Assembly: GCA_010645155.1 (NCBI GenBank)
Contig: JAAGOF010000300.1
Span: 498,585-562,584 of the forward strand
Direction of reading: 5' to 3'
Origin: Tigriopus japonicus
Taxonomy: Eukaryota; Arthropoda; Copepoda; Harpacticoida; Harpacticidae
DNA length: 64,000 nucleotides
In this document: positions 27,780-39,000 of the stretch, in pieces
Numbering within the stretch: the stretch's first letter is position 1
Layout: every line of letters begins with the position of its first letter
Made by a program: the position numbers and the translations under genes
Notes under the pieces: generated by a model
The model's input: only the letters and a program-made list of their open reading frames with translations
What the model was told of the DNA's origin: nothing
Database searches by the model: none

Positions 27780-29052
27780 CCGGATGGGGATTTAATTCGC
27801 GCATATGTTTGACCGATTAACTGGTCCAATTTCTTTTTAGAATTCGATGAAATGTTTTTAACAAAAGTTGTACGAAAAGGTCCAAAAAAATACTACTCAT
27901 TCAATGAAACCGTCGTCAGCCTCGAAAACGGCCTCCAAACGACCTCGGAAGGCCCTGCAGACACTGCGGTTATACTCCTTGTTGAGATTGTGCCAGGAAT
28001 TCATGACGCGCCTCTTCAGAACGTCCACATTCGGTGCACGAGTACTACAGGCCTCCCTCTCGACACGCACCCATATGCTGTAGTCCAATGGGTTCAGGTC
28101 CGGGAGGACAGCGGCCAGAAGTCTTTCGGCCAGAAAGTCGCGTTCACGTCGAAGTACTTCTGGGTGATTTTAGCAGTATGGGCCGGGGGCCCCATTCTGC
28201 TGAAACACCTATGACTTGTTGCCAGCGACTTTTTTCATCCACGGGATGAGTGTAGTCTTCAAGACATTGATGTAGTCCATTGCTGTAAGGTAAAGTGAAA
28301 CCCGACGGGGAAGAATATTGGTGGCGACACCTCGCCGTGGAGGCCACGACGCCTAAAAACATTACAAAGGCCGGGTGCTTTGACCTCGATATTGACCTCG
28401 TGGGATCATCTGAGGGCTGGCCGAGGTCCAAGTAGCGGTCGTTTTGCCGGTTGACTATTGGATCGATGGTGAAGTTCTTCTTGTCTGAGGCATACACAAT
28501 CTCGGGCGCTTTTTTTTCAAATAATTCAGCAGCTTCTTAGACCTCATTTTTCCGGCCCTCAGATAATAGAGGCCGTCGTATGACAACTAGGGAGTGGCCT
28601 CCGGCCTCGCGTACGACCTTGGGGACCGTCTTTGGGTCGACAGCGTACTTCTTTGTGACGGACCTCATCAACTCGCGCTGGTGCTTCTTTAAGTAACGTT
28701 TGATATTTTTTTCAATGGTTCTCAACGTTTTTGGCCTCTAATTTTTGGCTCGATTATCGACCAGAGGCTGGCCATCGTTAATCCGGCGTCGAACTTTGCA
28801 GACAGCCGTCCTGCCGACGCCTAAGGCCTTGCAAACGTCGCTAGTCTTGGTGCCGGTGCGCAGCAGCGCTTCAATGGACTCTGGCTTTAAGTTCGACATG
28901 TCGAAAAATCGAGCGATTTTCGCAAAACTGCTGTTTATCTTGTAGAAGATAAACAGGCGCTTCGATTTTAACGCGAAAATTTAAAATCGGTCAATTAGAA
29001 GTGTGTCTAAAAGGCCCTTAAACGTGATGGGCGCGAATTAAATCCCACCCGG
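27780..29052 (-). mobile_element. Tc1/mariner-superfamily transposon, degenerate
   Basis: The ends are inverted repeats of about 24 bp: left CCGGATGGGGATTTAATTCG, right (reverse complement) CCGGGTGGGATTTAATTCGC. Each is flanked by a TA dinucleotide (27778-27779 and 29053-29054), the target duplication of the IS630/Tc1/mariner superfamily. The 1.27 kb length is typical of a full-size element. It carries one transposase frame on the minus strand broken by stops and frameshifts, so the element cannot move by itself. Confidence 0.9.
27897..28899 (-). pseudogene. Mariner-type transposase remnant
   Basis: Starting at an ATG at 28899 (MSNLKPESIEALLRTG) there is an N-terminal helix-turn-helix (TSDVCKALGVGRTAVCKVRR), then an in-frame TAG, a second HTH-like segment (KKYAVDPKTVPKVV), another stop, a catalytic-core piece with SDKKNFTIDPIVNRQNDRY (the first catalytic Asp sits in the SD.KNF motif), and a C-terminal segment LDYSIWVRVE ending at TGA 27897. 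The pieces are in order but in different frames. The full length, about 330 codons, fits mariner transposases. Several stops and shifts make it a pseudogene. Confidence 0.85.
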
Positions 29053-30199
29053 TATAAGCATCGATCACAACAACTGAGCGGAAAAGGATAACGCAAACAT
29101 TGCATGGGAAATCCCAACATTATTAAACTTCAAGCGCGAAAATTACGTCGTGTTTTTTTGCGCAGTTTTTAATTATTTTTTCAAAACGTTTTCGAACTAA
29201 GGTCTTTACTTGCATTGATTTAGGTGAGGCATCAAACTTTCTTGTAAAGTCTTGTGTTCATTGTGGTAGTGTAAGACGTATTTTAACAACACATAATTAC
29301 ATCTTAACAAAAACCCTGAAGGCTCTTAAAGAAAGATAATCAGATCAACTTTACGTGTATCATGAATTGCTATCGGTGTCTTCCTCTCAATAAATTGTAT
29401 TCGATTGAATCAATCACCTGGATATTTTTAACTGAATTTCTTGAATTTTCAATGCAACGTAATCAGAATTGAAATTGTTTGAAACATACCTGCTTGCTCA
29501 GTTGTCTTGAATACGTTGTGTAAAATAATATGATCCAGATAATAATCACAGTTAGAGTCCTCCTGTCTCGTTAGATTTGGTCATTCCACTGATGAACAAA
29601 GGTTTGAACATTCGGCCGTGTCTTGTAAAGGTGATGTCGGTAGAATAGGTGGTCAAGACGGGAGTGAAGTCAAGACGTATCTCCTCAATACATACACTTG
29701 CGGGGCCCTGGGGCATAGAATGCCTCGAATTCAAGTCATAGCCGGTCACACCATTGACTTTAACACAATTAACCCCCAAATATTTCGTTCCCATGTGCGT
29801 TTTGTTCCACGTGTGAGCAACTATGAGCTCAGTCTTTTGCGGTGGTAGGATTTCTCTCCGTGGACACCCGTTCAAAGTAAATGAGGTAAGTGGTGATCGG
29901 TTCTGTGAGCAGTTCTGACCAAACAACTAGACCATGGTTGGGGCCATTATCTGTGCCCAAACACCTCTTGAAGATTCGTTAAAATTTAATCCACTTACTC
30001 TTTTTTCAACTAGTGATTCATAGTTTTAATCAGACTCTGAATACAAGAGACACTGTCCAGAATAATTTGTATGCTGTGATTCGTCTCTAAACGCGGTGTT
30101 CGTTTCCAGGTGCCCTTGGATTGTGTCCTAAAGCTTCAAAGACACAAACCGTGCAACAGTACAAAACGAAGTCCAAAGAAGTACAAAAACGATCAGATT
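29053..30199. other. Spacer upstream of the transporter, with a possible 5' exon
   Basis: Mostly AT-rich and non-coding. An ATG at 29823 opens 21 codons to a strong donor (GAG|GTAAGT, exon end 29885) in phase 0. An acceptor TTCGTTTCCAG at 30109 then opens a frame, also in phase 0, that runs without stop into the transporter coding sequence. Spliced, this would add 51 residues to the transporter N-terminus; alternatively both are 5' UTR. A 124-codon minus-strand frame at 29552-29926 overlaps this stretch and has no recognised domain. Confidence 0.4.
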
Positions 30200-32848
30200 A
30201 TGACTGTCAAAAAGTGTGTTCCACCTCCAGATCCTTTGATCCGAATCATTGGAGATGTGGGACGGTTTCAGTTGACCTTATACTTCATCACAGGGCTTTC
30301 CATAGTGATCCATTCGTGGGCCATGTTGGCCAATAAGTGGATTGCTTACCCTGTGGACTTTTGGTGTGAGAAACCGGAATATCTTGCGGAGGTGGACCCC
30401 AAGAATTGGGTCGATATCTATGCTCCCTATGCCAAAGGGTACAAACCCACGGAGCGACCCACCAAGATTATCGATGAGATGGAAACTGGTCTCTTTGAAA
30501 TCATGGAGTTGCCAATTGGGGATAGATATGATCGCTGTCGAATCTTTGAGATGGACTACTATATTGGGCGCCCTAATCGAACAGAAACGATGGCTCGAAA
30601 ATGCATGGAATTTGAGTTTGATAACACTGCTTACCAGGTACATATCAAAAGTGCCTTCTTAAAACTTTTTCGGCGTTTGAAAACATTCAGTCCAGTCAGT
30701 AATGTTGGGTTTTAGTTTCAAAAAGCATTTTTGGATGCAAATTAAAAAGTGAAAAAGCTTCTCTCTAAAGTAATGAATGATTAAAATAGCATGTCAAATA
30801 AGACATAACTCTATGCCTCTGACTAATTTCTTCAAATTTCATTTTGAATATTAATTTTCTCAGCAGAGACGTTAGCTTCATTTTTCGATGGTAGGCTGAA
30901 TATTGTTTTTCAAGAAATATGTCAATAGCTAACAAATCATCAAGTCAATGAGAGATAATAAATTATTCACCATGCTACATATGATCAATGTCTCATGGTT
31001 AATTGTTACATCTGAAGCCAACCAGTTTTCAATTTTTCATCTGTCACCAAAAAAGGTGTGGCAAGATTAGCTTCTTTTTCCAACTTATCTAAAACATGGA
31101 TGACAAATGATAGGACGTAAATTAACCATTTTTGGGGCCTGAAAATACTATCCTGTTCCTCAGATCTTTAGGTGCAACCATGGCTTGAAATTGAAGCAAA
31201 GAATACTCTTCTTTCTTTTCAAGCTTTTTGGGTCCTGAACCAAAGAAAAAATTGACATCTTGTTGAAAGCAAGAATGCCAATTTAACTTTTTGCAAGCAA
31301 GAATGCCAATTTAACTTTTTGCAAGCAAGAATGCCAATTTAACTTTTTGCAATCATTGACATTTTCGAGATTTTATGATCAAAGAACACAACAAGCACAA
31401 GAGAAAAGCAAAGCCACACCTTTCTTCTGCTAGTTGTGGACGTCATGGTTATCAAATCCCGGACTCATAAAAAGAAAACTTTTCTGTAAGACCCAAGAAG
31501 AACAAATTAAATAAGAGGCTTCATTGCTCCAATTTTAAGCAAGAGTTACATGTTTAATCTCAACCTTTTGCGAGTACACACAAACTAAAGCTGATTTTTC
31601 TCTTTCCAGAACACTATTACGGAGAGGTTCGAATTGATTTGCGAGTACCAAACGTACCCTAGGTTGGGTCAATCCATCTTTTTTGCGGGGACCTTCTTTG
31701 GTGTGTTCACAAGCGGGTATCTGTCGGACCATTTTGGACGAATGAAAGCCTACAGATTGTTCTTATTTTTGTGGGTGGTTTTCGGAATCGCCGGGGCATT
31801 TGCACCTGATTTTTGGTCTTGGTCCTTGTTCCGATTCATTTGCGGAGGAGCCAGTATCGCCTTTAACACGTGCCAAACCGTGTATTGTGTGGAGCTGGCC
31901 GGGTTTCGTTGGCGTTCCTACACTAACTCGTTCTTTCGAGCCTTTCCATTTGCTTTGGGACACGTCACATTGGGACTACTGGTTTATGTAATTCCCGATA
32001 TGGTTCATTTGGAGATTTTCATCGGCTGTTCTGGCATTCCATTTTTGATTATTTCATTCTTCTTGCCCGAATCTCCCAAGTGGTTGTTGGTCAACGGGCG
32101 ATATGACGAAGCCATCACTATCATTGAGCGAGCATGCAAAATCAATGGAATAGTTCCGAAACAAGAAGATCTGGAAGCTCTCAAAGAGATCCACGACGAA
32201 ACAATGGACACGGGAAAGACCTGGCTCTTATTCAAGAATCCAGGAATCCGTCGCAACATGATCATCATGAACTACTGCTGGTTTTGCTTCAGCATGGCGT
32301 ATTTTGGTCTTATCTATAATACGCCCGCTTTCGATCTGGACCCAATCGTTGTGTTTATTATTCCGGCTATTTTGGACTTTCCCGTCGTCCTTTCTTACCC
32401 TTTCTTTGAGAACTCCTTTGGTCGAAAGGCCATGTTAACGGGGAGTCTTCTCGTAGCCGGATTCTTTTTGCTTATGACCATCACAGTACCCGCAGGTTGG
32501 CCAGTGATCATTTTATCTACCATCGGCCTCAAAGCGGCAGGTACAGCTTTCGATGGAGGCTATTGTTTCACTCGGGAACTCGCGCCAACATTCCTCCGAG
32601 GATCGGCTTTGAGTTTAGCGTCGGGTTCGGCCAGATTGGGCTCCGTGTTGTCCCCTCTGGTGGCTTCGATTCACATTGAAGGATCCTTGAACGTGATTTT
32701 GCCAGTTCTGATCTATGGAGGCCTCACCATGATTGCCGCCATCACGAGTGTTTGGTTGTGGCCGGAAACGCTTAATACAACCTTACCAGACAATCTCGAG
32801 GAAGCGGAAACCCAAGCCAATACTCGGAACCGCTGGACTTATTGTTAG
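30200..32848 (+). CDS. SLC22-type organic ion transporter (MFS)
   Basis: Two coding exons, 30200-30637 and 31610-32848, joined in phase 0, give 558 residues, normal for SLC22 carriers. These are 12-helix plasma-membrane proteins moving organic cations, anions or carnitine. Visible features: IGDVGRFQ before the first helix; a large loop between helices 1 and 2 with Cys and a Trp-rich segment; FELICEY ahead of helix 2; the MFS signature GYLSDHFGRMKAYR; PESPKWLLVNGR after helix 6; ELAPTFLRGSALSLASG with ARLGSVLSPL near helix 11; and WPETLNTTLPDNLEEAE at the C-terminus. The start at 30200 gives the usual short SLC22 N-terminus, but the frame is open back to an acceptor at 30109 and a 51-residue extension from 29823 is possible. 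The single long intron (972 bp) contains a perfect 28 bp x3 tandem repeat. Substrate cannot be read from sequence. Confidence 0.9.
31267..31350. repeat. 28-bp tandem repeat, three perfect copies
   Basis: Three identical head-to-tail 28-bp units starting AAGCAAGAATGCCAATTTAA, inside the transporter intron. Confidence 0.95.
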
Positions 32849-33761
32849 TTGGCACTGGGAACAATGCAATATTTAGTCATTTACAATGTTTTGAATTCTC
32901 CTGATTGTATGCTATGGTATCGTTAAAATATATCTTGTTCGTCGGTCATTTGAAGCATTTGAAATATTTTACGCATTAGTTTTTTCCGATTAAGCATTGT
33001 TGTTGATCTGCAACAAGTTTAAGTATTTGTTCCAAAATAGCAGTTTTCGGATTTGCAAAATTTCGAGGACCATGCCACCTTGATGAAACAAGTTTATAAT
33101 TAAAGGCTGAGGTAAATAAAATTGTGTGGTTTTTGGATATTTGAAATATTTTCAAATGGTAGTCAAAATGGTGGTAATGGAGGACAAAATCTCCCTGAAA
33201 GTTTTAAAATTGATGGCAGTGTCGAAACTAATAGTTATTTGCCAATTTACCAATCATGTGAGGAAACATAGCCACTTAAAAGATCAAAATATAGGTTATT
33301 TTTAACCGAAAAGGATGATCTTTTTCCTGTTTCAAAAACTGCCGTTTATGCGACGTTTTCATGTTTTCAGTTGCCTTTCCGCCTTTTAGTTTATGCTAAG
33401 ATTCCATGTGATCCATCAGTTCAAAAAACAATGACATATCAAAGTCACAACCAAAGCTCTTTTTGCTAGCTTTAATTGTTCTACAATAATTTTTATTTTC
33501 AAAACTACTATTATGTATGATAACAGGCCAACTATAATTGACTTGTCAAACTATTGGGTTGACGCAACAGAAAAAAAAAAACAAAATCAAGCAATGTCCC
33601 AAAAATGTAGAAGTCTAACGCAAGAGAACGGCATTTTCCGATTTTTCTTTAATATCTTGGTTTTGACCTTTCCAGATTCCCCGTGAGGTTCAATCAAAAC
33701 CCAAATGATTTTGAGCAGGTGACTTTTTTGAAGCCCAAGTGCTATGGCAAATGTCAAAATA
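32849..33761. other. 3' UTR and spacer
   Basis: AT-rich DNA with the transporter 3' UTR in its first 270 bp. No coding frame or other structure was recognised before the palindrome that follows. Confidence 0.5.
33115..33120 (+). terminator. Polyadenylation signal of the transporter gene
   Basis: AATAAA about 270 bp after the transporter stop codon. Confidence 0.5.
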
Positions 33762-34395
33762 GTATTGATGTGTTTCGAACCAGGAGTGCTGCCAGTTTTG
33801 ACTCGGAAGTTTATCACTGTTAAAAAGGGCAGGCTGTATAGAAATTTTTGAAAAGACCAAAACAGGGACCAATTTGGCAACACTCGAACTAGTTCGATTT
33901 CGAGTTCCATGGATAGTTCTATAAATGGATTTCGAGTTGGCAGTGCTGCCATATTTTTTGGTAGATAAGGTCTATAGAGTGCTGAAAAGCTTAGTTGTGG
34001 TCAGATTTTTGACCCTTAAAACCAAAGTGGCAAAACTCAGGCAAAAATCCAACTGAAACAACACATCAGTACAAAATAGTACTGATGTGTTTCGAGTTGG
34101 ATTTTTGGCAGAGTTTTGCCATTTTGGTTTTTAGGGTCAAAAATTTGACCACAACTAAACTTTTCAACACGCAATGGACCTTATCTACCACAAAAATGGC
34201 AGCACTGCCAACTTGAAATCCATTTTTAATTTTTTATAACTATCGATGGAACTCGAAATCAAACTAGTTCGAGTGTTGCCAAATTGGTCGCTGTTTAGGT
34301 CTTTTCAAAAAGTTCAATACAACCTACCCTTTTTAACAGCGATAAACTTCTGAGTCAAAACTGGCAGCCCTCCTGGCTCGAAACACATCACTACA
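33762..34395. repeat. Near-perfect 630 bp palindrome (fold-back element)
   Basis: The arms 33762-34070 and 34081-34395 are reverse complements with few differences, meeting at a 10-base centre (AGTACAAAATAGTACT core). The outer ends carry the same word as the centre (GATGTGTTTCGA), so the unit may be two head-to-head copies of a 310 bp sequence. There is no coding frame of note and no clear target duplication. It is probably a non-autonomous fold-back DNA element or an inverted duplication. Confidence 0.85.
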
Positions 34396-34785
34396 AAATA
34401 GTGGGCCCAAGAGCCATCAACCATGGACTCGTGGGCTCAAAGCTCTGTGATTGTTAATTTGTGGGCCTTTGAACCCACCGCATTGTGTTTTATGGGTCCC
34501 TGAGCAAACTTCAACAAAAATGGTGGGCCTTAACTTAAGTTGTTGCCGATCTCTATTTTAGAGTGTATTGTGCTATAGCAAACAGAACATGATGCATTAG
34601 CCAATATCATCATTGTAAAAAGTACGAATTTTAGCGAGCCAAAACATGATTCTATTAACATCATTTTACTGTATTTTTTTACATTTAGGCTCCAAAATTA
34701 CCAATACCTAAATAACGACCAAATCTCTCTTGATCGATAAGGTTTGAGGTTCAAGGTTTTTAAAAATAAAAATGTGATTGAAAGC

Positions 34786-35443
34786 AATGGGGAATACTTA
34801 AGGTTGCTTCAAGTGAGCGTTTTAAATCTTACCGCTAGCGGTAAAACAGGGCCGTTGGCTGTGCTGAGTTGGCCAGCCCATTTTGGCGAATCCAAGTTTT
34901 TCGCATTTAAGCGTCCATTTGATGATTCTAGGTCCCTGGAGACGATTGATACTTCACATAAAGATGCCCAGGCAGAATTTGGGTCAATAATACGCAAAAT
35001 GTATTTTTAGGGTAATTGAATTAAAAGCAATTAAGCAAGCCTAGCGTTGTTGCAAAAAGTGGACTTGACATTGATCCAGATAAAAATTCAAAGATGCTAA
35101 ATTGTTCAGTGGATTCCAAAGGATAAAATTTATTTCTTTGATATGTTGCCCATACAAAGAAATGAAATAGTTTTTTATGTTTCTTTTTGGTAATTATGAT
35201 TTTTTATATTTCATTTTCTAGCAAATAATTTTTGCGTATTGTTGACCCAAATCCAGCCTAGGCATCTTCACGTGAAATATCCGTCGTCTCCAGAGACCTA
35301 GAATCATCAAATGGACGCTTAAATGCGAAAAACTTGGATTCGCCAAAATGGGCTGGCCAACTCAGCACAGCCAACGGCCCTGTTTTACCGCTAGCGGTAA
35401 GATTTAAAACGCTCACTTGAAGCAACCTTAAGTATTCCCCATT
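34786..35443. mobile_element. Fold-back (long-TIR) MITE, family A copy 1
   Basis: Ends GGGGAATACTTAAGGTTGCT and its reverse complement. The inverted arms are about 225 bp each (roughly 34786-35012 and 35220-35443) around a unique loop of about 200 bp. A second copy at 49492-50139 matches in arms and loop, showing a dispersed family. Each arm contains the 14-bp palindrome TACCGCTAGCGGTA. It has no transposase. The target-site duplication is not clear. Confidence 0.85.
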
Positions 35444-36021
35444 ACAATTAATTGGAGTCAGAATGTAATCAATAAAAATACATGCAACTGCAATCGCATT
35501 TACAATTTTTCCTCATCTCTGGTTATGTCTCACGTCGAATCTCACGTCAAAAAAAGCAACCTACCGTTGCTTAGCGAGTCTTACCCTTGCTTCATCCCCT
35601 GAAGCCAATTTCTTTTTGAAAGCTCACTAAACCCTTCAATATCATGCAATCGCACTTGATCTCCGTTCACGATGTTACTCACTCTAGAAATAAGTATGAT
35701 ATTTTTTAAGTCACTTTTGTTCTTTTGACTTCTACTCTCGGAGTCACCCTGATCAGATGAGTCCAAGTGTCAACGTAAACATCAACAGTGCACGCACGCA
35801 TGCATGCATCCCTGCAGTTCAAGAGATGGCCCACATACATGTAGTCAAAGTTGGATAAAAGTAAGAATACTCGATGGCTTATCGAAACTCTCATATAGTT
35901 TATGACGAGTGATAAGGATAACAATGAAGCCGCTGGCTCAAGAATAAGGTTTTTTCTTGATTTCTCTTTTTCTCTCATTTTTAGCCTTGTGGCCTAACCC
36001 CTCTTCGTGCAGCCTTTGAGG
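35444..36021. other. Spacer upstream of the ankyrin/GH20-like gene
   Basis: No coding frame. The end holds pyrimidine tracts with AG (TCTCTCATTTTTAG near 35984, and CGTGCAG at 36011) that may be acceptors of a 5' UTR intron just before the ATG. Confidence 0.45.
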
Positions 36022-39000
36022 ATGACCGCGGCGTCCGTGTCGGATTCGGTGGGTCCGTTGCTAGAGGCCGTTCAAATTAATCGCACCGATATCGTGAAGA
36101 CGCTTTTAGAACAAGTGGACAAGCTCATTCCGCACAATCCGGAGATTCCGAATTTGCGGGCCTTTTTGGATGAGCCCCGTAATGACCGAGGAAACCTTCT
36201 GCAAAACGCTGTCCAAGTACGTATTTAGCGAAGAATCCTTTTTTGGGCCATCTTCTTGGGTCTACCCTGTTACTTGGGCATTGGTTGATATTGGTTCTAA
36301 ATACGGTCTTGAATTTTGAACTAGATGTTAGTTGCAGTGGTATCGAAGAGAGGGAGAGACCATTGACTATTTTTTTATGATGATGATCTATGTTGTTTAT
36401 GGGAATTACTTCGACAATGTAACGAACACAATGTACTTTAACCGAAGACAAAAGATTCAGCTAAATGCAGAAGAATATTCCGAAACTAGAAAGAGGAACT
36501 TATATAAAACTGCTAATTATCTCCGCTTTGTTACGGGAAAGAAACATTTTGGGAAATTTGTTTTTGAGAGTTGCTTTAATGAAAGATTTTGATAGCCACA
36601 AAATGTCTATGCAAAATTGAAGTACAATTTGATGAAGAAGGGGCTTCCAAATGTGATGCAAAAAGGCTAAATGTTTATTACTTTCACTCACGAAACTTTT
36701 GGTCTCCCTAGCCAAAATCCACTTGCATCAATATTTTCTTTAATATTGCCATTAGCTTCAAAAGAATCATATTTTTCATTATATTTTTTTTCCATTTCTC
36801 GACTTAGGCGGGTAGTTATGATGTTGTCCGGGCTTTGTTGCAATTAGGAGCCGATGCCTCATTGGCCTTGCCAGACGGTCGAAAACTTCTAGAGCAAGCC
36901 CCCGAAGAATTGAAAAAAGTGGCCTTGACCACGGTTCTACAAGCGATAGCCACTTCACAGTGAGATTTAATAATACCATAACCCATATCGATTATCGTAC
37001 CCATTGATTTGATTTATCTCACCAGATCTGAACAAGTTGAGCGACTCCTCAAGGCTGGTTTGGATCCGAATACGGTTGATGGTCCCGAAAAGAAATGTTC
37101 GCTCCTACATTGGGCGGCAGGATTCTCTGATCCTTCAACAGTTCAAATTTTAATTCAAGAAGGAGCACGAATCGATGCCCAAGATAACGACGGATTGACA
37201 CCCTTACATGAGGCCTTAAAGCGGCAATCCGTGGAAGTCTCGACGATTCTAATCGAAGCCGGGGCAGACTTGAATTTGCAAGTTCAAAGCGGGTAAGTTA
37301 CTTTTGAAATGGTTGTGAGGACAGTGAAATGAAAATTGAGCGAGATTTGATCCTTGTAGGCCTTTGAAAGGAAATTCCGCCTTGGACATGATTGAGCAAG
37401 CAGAAGCAAGGTTATCCGAGCCTTTGAAAGCGTCGATATCGAGTAGTCAGTCTGCATATGTAAATGGTAGTAAACCTCACGTCAACGGATTTGAAGGAGA
37501 TGCGGGGGATAAAGCTAGTGATATGATGTCCGACAAGCTCTCTTTATCCTCCACTCAAAAGGTGAGCAAATTTTACTCCCAATAGCATGATTAAAAATGA
37601 TGAAAGTATTGTTTGTTTTAAAAATAGGCCGTGTCTTCGATCAACCGCTTCAGTCCGCTTCCACCCGTGATCACGGATGAGCGCTTGAATCTGTTGTGGC
37701 CTCAACCTCAATTTATCCGTCAACTCCATGGAGAACCCAGGATTTTCCCGAATGAACTTCCTATGACGATCTCGCCTGGAATTGAGTCCATTCACAAGTA
37801 TGTGATGTCTATCCGGAGCCACTTCCCATTTCATCACAATCTTTCACTCCATAGAATTTTGGACATTTTCGAATTCCATCAAGAGCGCTTTCGTGCCTTA
37901 AATCGGCGGGTCTTCTTAAACCACAAATGCCCTTTGGACACACATATCAACGAAGAACACAGTTCAGTACTTCATTGCGCGGTCCAAGCCGGTCTTTTCC
38001 ATGTCCGAGGCTCATACAATCTTCATATCAGTGAAACCAAGATCCGAATTCAAGCTGGAGACCTGGAAGGCATTCACTATGCTGTGATGACTTTGCTACA
38101 GATGTTGGCCATGTTTCGAGAAGAGGGCCTGATTTCTGTGGTCGTAGCTGATCAACCCACATGCAGTGTTAGGGCTATTCTATTGGATTTGAATCCATAT
38201 GGGCGAGTACCCAACTTTGTAAGTTCGTTCGGTATGAGGTAATTAGTACGGGTTGGTCGAGACAATGAAAGAAATGTCATAATTCTGCAGGATGTGATGA
38301 TGCAATTAGTGGACGTGTTATGCGCTCTGAAGATCAATCAACTTCAAGCTTTCATTCGCCTTAATAACCATGAAAATGAGTGGTGTTTTAGCTATTCCAA
38401 AAGGTGAGTCTGGGAATTTTCATTGTTCAAGTAAGACATCGATTTGTACGAAGACACAAAATAGAGTCAACATCATTTAATCTTTTTTTCTTTTTGAAAA
38501 TTTGTAGTGACCTTCTCACAATCGATCGCTTTTGCCGTGATCGGTTCATCGATTTTGTGCCTGCTTTTGACATCCTACCAAATGTGACACTAAACGATCA
38601 TTTGGTAGTGCGGGCCAAGATCCATGAAATTCTGCTCTGTTTCGACCGACCCAAGTAAGTGAAGTATTGGACGTTAGAAGATTTAAAAAAAAACTCACTT
38701 GGATGTAAATTCCTTTATTTCAGGGTCATGCATTTAGGTCCCGTTTTAGCTTCCATGTTGTTCCATTCTCGGGACTTTCACGGAAATATGAAGCTCTTGT
38801 TTCCAAACTATGACGAATGCATCTTTTTTATGTGTGCTAACAACATTCCAATCGCACAAACTAGTATTCCTTCAAATGTGATATTGATACATTACGGTTT
38901 CCAGGTATTTTTGATTAAAATCTTCACTTGGAATACGAGATATTATCTATATGAAGGGGTTCCTTTCAGAAAAACAACAATTTTTCCGTGGCCTTGAACC

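Noticed and set aside
29552..29926. 124-codon minus-strand frame
   Set aside because: It contains a TRHGRMFKP-like motif loosely reminiscent of retroelement proteins, but there is no neighbouring gag/pol, no LTR, and a plausible plus-strand exon overlaps it.
33762..35443. CRISPR array or other prokaryotic repeat system
   Set aside because: The repeats are long inverted arms, not short direct repeats with spacers, and the genes are clearly spliced eukaryotic ones.
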